Assembly (NCBI GenBank): GCA_035765045.1
Contig: DASTYI010000116.1
Coordinates: 1 to 19,470, forward strand
Origin: Iamia sp035765045
Lineage (GTDB): Bacteria; Actinomycetota; Acidimicrobiia; Acidimicrobiales; Iamiaceae
Direction: 5' to 3'
Length of the DNA: 19,470 nucleotides
Shown: piece by piece, positions 14,746 through 19,470 of the stretch
How positions within the stretch are numbered: position 1 is the stretch's first letter
Layout: every line of letters begins with the position of its first letter
Position numbers and translations under genes: made by a program
The notes under the pieces: model-generated
The model's input: only the letters and a program-made list of their open reading frames with translations
What the model was told of the DNA's origin: nothing
Database searches by the model: none

Positions 14746-15810
14746 TCAGCCCCGCGCCGTGTCGACGAGGTTCCGCAGCGGCTCACCGGCGAGGTGGCGC
14801 CGCAGGTTGTCCCGGAACAGGGCGTGGAGGTTCTCCCAGAAGCGGTCGGGGGAGGTGGCCGAGTGGGGCGAGATCAGCAGGTTCGGGACGGCCCAGAGCG
14901 GGTGGCCGGCGGCGAGGGGCTCGTCCCGCACGACGTCGATCGCCGCCGCCCGCAGGTGGCCGTCGCGCAGCGCCGCCGCCAGGGCCTCCTCGTCGACCGC
15001 CGAGCCCCGGCCCACGTTGACGAAGACCGCCCCGGGCTTCATGGCGGCGAAGGCGGCCCCGTCGAACAGGTCGGTGGTCGCCGCCGTCTCGGGCACCGCC
15101 GCCACCACGGCGTCGGCCCGGGCCAGGGCCTCGGCCAGCCGTTCGGGCGGGAGCAGCTCGTCGACGTCGGGGTCGCCCTGGCCGGCGGTGGCGGTGCGCC
15201 GGGTGGCGAGGACCGTCATGCCGAGGGCCCGGAGCCGGCGGGCCACCTCGCGCCCGATGGCACCCAGGCCCACGACGACGGCGGTGCTCCCGGCCACCTC
15301 GGTGCCGTAGGTCGGCCGCCACTCGCCGGCCTGCTGGAGGGCGTCGATCTCGGGCAGCCGCTTCCACACCTGGAGCAGGCGGGCCAGCACGAACTCGGAG
15401 ATCGAGACGGCGTTGACCCCGGCGGCCGAGGTGAGGGTGATGCCGGCGTCGTCGAGCCCCGCGGAGAGGAGCTGGCTGACGCCGGCGCCCATGCCCTGCA
15501 CCCAGCGGAGGTTCGGCGCCAGCCGGCCCACGTCGAAGGGGAGGTCCTGGGTGATCACGACCTCGACCCGGGCCAGGGCGGCGTGCTGCTCGTCGGTCAG
15601 CGGCGGCGCCTCGGCCCGCAGGTCGGCCCGCGGGTCGGCGCCCCGGGCGGTGCGGAGGGCGTCGGGGTCGACGTAGCGGACGTCGACCACCTCGACACGA
15701 GGGTCGACGGCGCGCAGGAGGTCGAGATCGGCGGCCAGCGCCTCGGCCGGCCGGGCCTCCCACGCCGGCGGGTACATGATGCCGACGACGACGGGATCGG
15801 TGGGGTCCAT
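14746..15810 (-). CDS. D-isomer-specific 2-hydroxyacid dehydrogenase
   Basis: A 354-residue NAD(P)-dependent dehydrogenase. The dinucleotide site GLGAIGREVARRLRALGM starts at 181. The catalytic residues are Arg268 (NVGRGSAVDE), Glu297 (DVVRDEPL) and His316 (SPHSAT). The first about 105 residues form the substrate domain. The family interconverts D-2-hydroxyacids and 2-oxoacids, which fits a pathway that feeds the neighbouring 2-oxoacid:ferredoxin oxidoreductase; that link is inference. The ATG at 15810 is preceded by an excellent GAGGAGA ribosome site, so the longer open frame to 15873 is rejected. Divergent from the amidohydrolase-fold gene across an 80-base gap with operator site D. Confidence 0.9.
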   Translation of the reverse strand: MDPTDPVVVGIMYPPAWEARPAEALAADLDLLRAVDPRVEVVDVRYVDPDALRTARGADPRADLRAEAPPLTDEQHAALARVEVVITQDLPFDVGRLAPNLRWVQGMGAGVSQLLSAGLDDAGITLTSAAGVNAVSISEFVLARLLQVWKRLPEIDALQQAGEWRPTYGTEVAGSTAVVVGLGAIGREVARRLRALGMTVLATRRTATAGQGDPDVDELLPPERLAEALARADAVVAAVPETAATTDLFDGAAFAAMKPGAVFVNVGRGSAVDEEALAAALRDGHLRAAAIDVVRDEPLAAGHPLWAVPNLLISPHSATSPDRFWENLHALFRDNLRRHLAGEPLRNLVDTARG

Positions 15811-15845
15811 CGTTCTCCTCTTGCGGGGCGGTGCCCTCAGGGTCC

Positions 15846-15858
15846 AGATTGGCATTCT
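15846..15858. promoter_or_regulatory. Weak second operator copy, site D2
   Basis: AGATTGGCATTCT matches site C1 at 9 of 13 bases, retaining AGA and TTCT ends. Its centre is 21 bp from that of site D1. It overlaps a candidate -10 (CAGAAT on the minus strand, 15854-15859) of the dehydrogenase operon. It would not be called without the repeated spacing. Confidence 0.35.
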
Positions 15859-15866
15859 GCCACACC

Positions 15867-15879
15867 AGAACACTGATCT
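15867..15879. promoter_or_regulatory. Predicted TetR operator, site D1
   Basis: AGAACACTGATCT differs from site A by one base. It lies in the 80-base gap between the divergent dehydrogenase and amidohydrolase-fold genes, 12 bases before the ATG at 15891. A candidate -35, TTGGCA, for the plus-strand gene is at 15849-15854. Confidence 0.65.
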
Positions 15880-15890
15880 GTGAGGACCGA

Positions 15891-16802
15891 ATGGGCATCC
15901 CCGAAGGCATCGGCATCATCGACACGATGATGGGACTCCCCGTCACCGACCGGACCCGCTGGCGCCGGCCCATGGAGGGGATGCTGCGCGACCGCGAGAG
16001 CCGGGAGGAGTTCGCCCACGCCGCCTCGTACATGTACCGGGACCTGCCCGACACCGAGCACGTCGAGGACCCGGCCCGGTTCCTCCTCGACGCCATGGAC
16101 GCCAACGGCGTGGCCCACGCCCTGGTGCCGGTCGACCCCGACGACCCCGTCTCCACCGCCCTCGTCGCCGACCACCCCGACCGCTTCAGCGGCACCTTCC
16201 AGGTCGACCCCAACCGGGGCATGGAGGCCACCCGGGCCCTCGAGCGGGCGGTGCGCGACCACCGCGTGGTGGCGGCGGTCGCCTTCCCGTGCGGCACGGT
16301 CCCCCAGGTCCCCCTCGACGACAAGCGGATGTGGCCCGTCTACGCCAAGTGCGTCGACCTCGGCATCCCGATCTGCGTCAACACCGGCATCCCCGGGCCC
16401 CGGGTGCCGATGGCGCCCCAGAAGGTCGAGCTGCTCGACGAGGTGTGCTGGGCCTTCCCCGAGCTCACCGTCGTGATGCGCCACGGCGGCGGCCCGTGGT
16501 TCGCCCTCGCCGCCCAGCTGCTGCGCAAGTGGCCCAACCTCCACTACTCGACCAGCGCCTACGCGCCCCGCCGGCTGCCCCGGGAGATCCTCGACCTGGC
16601 CCGGGGCCGGGCCCGCGACAAGCTGATCTACGCCGGCTACTTCCCCTCGGGGCTGACCCTGGAGCGGTCGATGGCCGAGCTCGGCCAGCTCGACCTCCCC
16701 GACGACGCCTGGGAGCCCTTCCTCCGGGGCAACGCCGTGCGGGTCTTCGGGCTCGACCGTCAGCCGGCGGGGCCGCCGAAGCGCTCCGACCACCAGGCGT
16801 AG
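15891..16802 (+). CDS. Amidohydrolase-2/ACMSD-like fold protein lacking most metal ligands
   Basis: A 303-residue TIM-barrel protein of the amidohydrolase-related (COG2159-like) group, recognised by its overall pattern: IGIIDTMMG at the N-terminus, PARFLLDAMDANGVAHALV, HPDRFSGTFQVDPN, WPVYAKCVDLGIPICVNTG, FPELTVVMRHGGGPW, and FLRGNAVRVFGL at the end. Active family members bind Zn through HxH, two further His and an Asp. Here the HxH site reads DTM (11-13), the third ligand region reads VNTG (163-166), and the final Asp region reads YAGYFP (247-252); only His198 remains. It may be metal-independent, decarboxylase-like or non-catalytic. ATG chosen for AGGA at 15883-15886. Its last 43 bases overlap the convergent kinase gene. 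Confidence 0.78.
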   Translation: MGIPEGIGIIDTMMGLPVTDRTRWRRPMEGMLRDRESREEFAHAASYMYRDLPDTEHVEDPARFLLDAMDANGVAHALVPVDPDDPVSTALVADHPDRFSGTFQVDPNRGMEATRALERAVRDHRVVAAVAFPCGTVPQVPLDDKRMWPVYAKCVDLGIPICVNTGIPGPRVPMAPQKVELLDEVCWAFPELTVVMRHGGGPWFALAAQLLRKWPNLHYSTSAYAPRRLPREILDLARGRARDKLIYAGYFPSGLTLERSMAELGQLDLPDDAWEPFLRGNAVRVFGLDRQPAGPPKRSDHQA

Positions 16803-18697
16803 AACGACGGGAAGTCGGCGCCCACCGAGAAGCTGTAGGCGTAGGTGCGCAGGCCGGACCGGATGAAGCCGATCTCCGAGCGGTTCCCGCCGGCGGTGTC
16901 GCGCTGGACCCCGAAGATCGACCCGCGGCCACGATCGGGGTCGTCGGCGTAGTCGAGCTGCCAGGGCTGGTCGGGCCCGATGGTGCCCGTGCCCCGGGCG
17001 AGGCCCCGGCTGTCGAGGCGGTCGGCGAAGAAGGCCTCCATCCCGGCGTCGTCGGCGAAGAGGCTGAACACGATGGTGGCGTCGTCGCCGTAGAAGCACT
17101 CGATGCTGGCCACGTCGGGGCCCTGCGGGTAGACGTTGAGCGGATCGGGCTCGCCGTCGTCGATCGGGCGGCAGACCTCGGCGGCCACGAACATGGTGGC
17201 GGCGTTGTCGAGCAGCGTCTGCTGGTCGGCCGACGGGTCGCCGGGCGCCTCCCAGCGGGTCTCGGGCGCGGTCGTCGTGGTCGCCTCGGTCGTGCTCGTG
17301 GTGCTGTCCGTCGTGTCGGTCGTGTCCGTCGTGCTGGACCCGGGTGGGGCCACCGTGGTGAGCGTGGTGTCGGCCGGGGTGTCGTTGTCGCGCCCGAGCC
17401 AGAGGGCGGCGCCGACGGCGACGGCGGCGAGCAGCCCGACCACGACCAGGGCGACGACGGCGGCCACGACCGGTCCCCGCCGGCGGGGTCGGGCCCCGGT
17501 CGGCGGCGGTGGCAGCGGGAGCCCCGGCCCCCGGCCGTCGTCGGGTGCCGGGCCGGGGGCGGGCTGGACCCGGGTGGCCGGCGGCTCCGGGGGCAGCCCG
17601 GCCGTGACGTCGTCCCGCGGCCGCAGCGCCGAGGCCGGCGGGGGCGGCACCGCCCGGTCCCCACCCTGCGCCGGCGGGGTCCAGGTGGCGCCGGGCGGCG
17701 GTGGTGGCGTGGCGAGGTTGGCGTCGGCGGGAGCCGCCGGTGGGGTGAAGGTGGCGCCGGGCGGTGGCGGGGCGGCGGCCGGGGGTGGCGTGGCGGGGTT
17801 GGCGTCGGCCGGGGCCGCGGGTGGGGTCCAGGTGGCGCCGGCCGGCGGCGGTGGGGCGGTGGGGGCGGCAGGGGGTGGGGCGGGGGTGAGGTCGAGGGTG
17901 GTGAGGGCGTCCTGGACGGCGGCGGCGGAGGCGGGGCGGGCGGCGGGGTCCCGGGCCATGCAGTGGGCGACGACGGCGGCGACGGCGGGCGGGACGGTGG
18001 CCGGCAGGGCGGGGGTCTCGTCGGCCATGACCCGGTTGAGGACGGCGAACGGGTTGTCGTCGGTCGCCTGGATGTACGGGTTGCGCCCGTGGAGGAGGGT
18101 GGCCAGCGTGACCCCGAGGGCGTAGACGTCGCTGGCCGTGCTGGCCCGCTCGCCGGCGAGGACCTCGGGGGCCATGTAGGCGATCGTCCCGGTCACGGCC
18201 CCGGTCGTCGTCGGCCCGCTGCCGGCCATGCGGGCGATGCCGAAGTCGGCCAGCCGGGCCCGGCCCCGCCGGTCGAGCAGGATGTTGGCCGGCTTGACGT
18301 CCCGGTGGAGCACCCCGACCTCGTGGGCGGCGTCGAGGGCGTCGGCCACGTCGCGGATGTGGCCGACGGCGGCCGCCGCCGGGAGCGGGCCGCCGGCGAG
18401 GGCGTCGGCCAGCGAGCCGCCGGGCACCAGCTCCATCGCCATGTACGGCGCCCCGTCCTCGGTGCGGCCGGCGTCGTAGACGGGCACGACGTGCGGGTGC
18501 CACGACAGCGAGCCGATGGCCCGGCACTCGCGGGCGAACTGGTCGGCGTCGCGCCCGTCGGCGTGGCCCTGGTCGATCACCTTGAGGGCGACGTCCCGAT
18601 CGAAGGCCAGCTGCCGGGCGCGGTAGACCGAGGCGAAGCCACCCCGTCCGATCAGGACCAGATCGCCGTACCCGCGGACCGCGGGGACCGACCCCAT
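16760..18697 (-). CDS. Membrane Ser/Thr protein kinase with Pro-rich linker and extracytoplasmic sensor-like domain
   Basis: A 645-residue PknB-type receptor kinase. Kinase domain about 8-268: Gly-loop IGRGGFASVY (16-25), Lys39, catalytic HRDVKPAN (131-138), DFG at 151-153, APE at 176-178, all intact. A Pro-rich juxtamembrane linker (271-405) contains three repeats. A single membrane helix lies at about 409-434 after RPRRRG. Outside the membrane a Thr/Ser-rich stretch (441-480) leads to a domain of about 165 residues with two Cys (509, 534), probably a disulfide. I do not recognise that domain as PASTA; it resembles small ligand-sensing-like domains on other actinobacterial kinases. Start ATG is supported by TAACGT 7 bases upstream. 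Tail-to-tail overlap with the amidohydrolase-fold gene. Confidence 0.92.
   Translation of the reverse strand: MGSVPAVRGYGDLVLIGRGGFASVYRARQLAFDRDVALKVIDQGHADGRDADQFARECRAIGSLSWHPHVVPVYDAGRTEDGAPYMAMELVPGGSLADALAGGPLPAAAAVGHIRDVADALDAAHEVGVLHRDVKPANILLDRRGRARLADFGIARMAGSGPTTTGAVTGTIAYMAPEVLAGERASTASDVYALGVTLATLLHGRNPYIQATDDNPFAVLNRVMADETPALPATVPPAVAAVVAHCMARDPAARPASAAAVQDALTTLDLTPAPPPAAPTAPPPPAGATWTPPAAPADANPATPPPAAAPPPPGATFTPPAAPADANLATPPPPPGATWTPPAQGGDRAVPPPPASALRPRDDVTAGLPPEPPATRVQPAPGPAPDDGRGPGLPLPPPPTGARPRRRGPVVAAVVALVVVGLLAAVAVGAALWLGRDNDTPADTTLTTVAPPGSSTTDTTDTTDSTTSTTEATTTTAPETRWEAPGDPSADQQTLLDNAATMFVAAEVCRPIDDGEPDPLNVYPQGPDVASIECFYGDDATIVFSLFADDAGMEAFFADRLDSRGLARGTGTIGPDQPWQLDYADDPDRGRGSIFGVQRDTAGGNRSEIGFIRSGLRTYAYSFSVGADFPSFYAWWSERFGGPAG
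17672..17851 (-). repeat. Tandem repeat coding for the kinase Pro-rich linker
   Basis: Two near-identical units of 24 codons (residues 283-306 and 310-333, pattern PPPxGAT[W/F]TPPAAPADAN[P/L]ATPPP) and a third partial one (332-342). DNA identity is high, suggesting recent duplication and likely length variation among relatives. Confidence 0.8.
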
Positions 18698-18704
18698 CGC
18701 CGGG

Positions 18705-18710
18705 ACGTTA
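18705..18710 (-). promoter_or_regulatory. Predicted -10 box of a leaderless kinase transcript
   Basis: TAACGT on the minus strand, 7 bases before the ATG at 18697, with no Shine-Dalgarno sequence between. The same geometry as at the globin gene. It separates the kinase from the upstream RraA-like gene, which ends at 18734. Confidence 0.5.
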
Positions 18711-18733
18711 CTGCCCGGCCGACGACCCCGGGG

Positions 18734-19408
18734 TCAGTGCTGGGCGCGGCGGGCGGCGAGCTGGCCGGGGGCGAAGTCGGGGGAGCGGACCCAGGTGAGG
18801 AGGCGGTCCTCGCGGGCCATGACGGCGTCGGCGGCGGCGGGGAGGCCGGCGAGGGCCTCGGTCGGGACGACCAGGGCGCCGTGGCGGTCGGCGTGGATCA
18901 CGTCGCCGGGCACCACGGCCATGCCGCCCACCGTGACGGGCACGTCGACGTCGACGATCTGGACGTTGGCCCGGGCCACCCCGACGCCCCGGGCGAGGTA
19001 GCGGAAGCCGAGGGCCTCGACGTCGGGCAGGTCGCGCACCAGGCCGTCGGTGACGACGCCCTCGCAGCCCAGCGCCCGGCAGATGGTCGAGTTGACCTCG
19101 CCCCACAGGCAGCCGGCGCCGCCGTCGAGGTCCTGGACGACGATCACCGAGGGCTTCGGGGCCCGGTCGACCAGGTCGTACAGCGGGGTCATGGCCGACG
19201 CCTTGGCCTCGGCGCTGGGGAAGGGCGCCTCCGAGGTGATCGTGCACGTGACGGCGTAGCCGACCATCGCCGGCAGCGCCGGGAGGATCGAGTGGATCGG
19301 GGGCCGGGTGAAGCCCTCGGTGGCCGGGCGGTCGGTCAGCCCGTCGAGGGCGTTGGCGAGGGTCGGCGTGTCGTAGGCGCGCAGGGCGTCGAGGAGCGGG
19401 TCGGTCAC
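18734..19408 (-). CDS. RraA-family protein (4-hydroxy-4-methyl-2-oxoglutarate aldolase-like)
   Basis: A 224-residue RraA/demethylmenaquinone methyltransferase-like fold protein. The active-site region reads LWGEVNSTICRALGCEGVVTDG followed by LVRD (101-126), with Arg125-Asp126 and Gly103 as expected for the HMG/CHA aldolase class. PGDVIHADRHGALVVP (167-182) is also typical. Aldolase members cleave 4-hydroxy-4-methyl-2-oxoglutarate or decarboxylate oxaloacetate with a divalent metal; others of this family only resemble RraA, the RNase E regulator. The GTG at 19408 is preceded by GGAG and overlaps a stop codon (GTGA) of an open frame that enters from the window edge, suggesting an operon. No operator of the central regulon is seen here. 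Confidence 0.85.
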   Translation of the reverse strand: MTDPLLDALRAYDTPTLANALDGLTDRPATEGFTRPPIHSILPALPAMVGYAVTCTITSEAPFPSAEAKASAMTPLYDLVDRAPKPSVIVVQDLDGGAGCLWGEVNSTICRALGCEGVVTDGLVRDLPDVEALGFRYLARGVGVARANVQIVDVDVPVTVGGMAVVPGDVIHADRHGALVVPTEALAGLPAAADAVMAREDRLLTWVRSPDFAPGQLAARRAQH

Positions 19409-19470
19409 GGGGTCTCCGGGGTCGGTGCGGGCGCGGGGAGCGGTGGGGGGACGGTGGCGGGGGTGGGGCG
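19405..19470 (-). CDS. Possible C-terminal end of an upstream gene (partial)
   Basis: An open frame enters from the right edge and ends at a TGA that overlaps the RraA-like gene's GTG. It would encode about 21 residues rich in Pro, Ala and Thr. The GTGA coupling, common in this window, is the only support; such a GC-rich Pro frame could be accidental. Confidence 0.3.
   Translation of the reverse strand, partial: RPTPATVPPPLPAPAPTPETP

Noticed and set aside
15811..15816. CGTTCT near the dehydrogenase start as another operator half-site
   Set aside because: It is the complement of the GAGGAGAACG ribosome-site region and has no partner arm at the required distance.
17280..17340. Short GTCGTG-like repeats that might look like a microsatellite or CRISPR-like array
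   Set aside because: It is the coding sequence of the Thr/Ser-rich linker of the kinase; no regular repeat-spacer pattern.
15837..18527. 896-residue minus-strand open frame across the kinase and amidohydrolase genes
   Set aside because: Shadow frame; the kinase motifs lie in the neighbouring frame.

Overview
The window is very GC-rich, uses GTG starts often, and packs its genes into operons with ATGA/GTGA stop-start overlaps. It carries two F420-type oxidoreductase genes, a Pro-rich transmembrane Ser/Thr protein kinase, and several start codons placed directly after a TANNNT -10 box (leaderless transcripts). This points to a high-GC actinobacterium. The gene mix (LLM oxidoreductase, VorB-type oxoacid:ferredoxin oxidoreductase, many TetR-type catabolic genes) would suit the Acidimicrobiia/Iamia group, but that placement is inference. 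No rRNA, tRNA, CRISPR array, phage or IS element was seen.

Left edge (1-3086): a GTGA-coupled isochorismatase-fold hydrolase and an allophanate-hydrolase-type amidase, probably acting on biuret/allophanate or another ureide. Next comes a group III truncated haemoglobin on the minus strand, divergent from a deazaflavin (F420)-dependent nitroreductase-family gene. A strong hairpin (3098-3155) closes this part.

Centre (3136-16802): what looks like one catabolic regulon. In order it holds an LLM-class F420 oxidoreductase (-); a cupin and a CoA-ligase-like enzyme (+); a TetR regulator (-); a four-subunit 2-oxoacid:ferredoxin oxidoreductase, gamma-delta-alpha-beta (+); a complete branched-chain-amino-acid-type ABC importer, binding protein-LivH-LivM-LivG-LivF (+); a D-2-hydroxyacid dehydrogenase with a SnoaL-like protein (-); and an amidohydrolase-fold protein (+). 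A 13-bp operator, AGAACRCTGTTCT or close to it, lies in all four control regions (4094, 6707, 9601, 15867). Each has a second, weaker copy centred 21-22 bp away. One operator covers the promoter between the TetR gene and the oxidoreductase operon, so this TetR protein is the obvious candidate to control the whole block. A plausible working model is import of a small organic acid or amide, conversion to or from a 2-hydroxy/2-oxo acid, and ferredoxin-linked oxidation to an acyl-CoA. The substrate cannot be read from the sequence. Two enzymes of the block lack residues normally needed for catalysis: the CoA-ligase-like protein lacks the A10 lysine, and the amidohydrolase-fold protein lacks most metal ligands.

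Right edge (16760-19470): on the minus strand, an RraA-family aldolase-like gene, preceded by the end of another reading frame, and a membrane Ser/Thr kinase with an unrecognised extracytoplasmic domain. The kinase gene overlaps the amidohydrolase gene tail-to-tail by 43 bp. There is no gene-free stretch longer than 300 bases; the longest gaps are about 70-115 bases and hold promoters, operators or hairpins.
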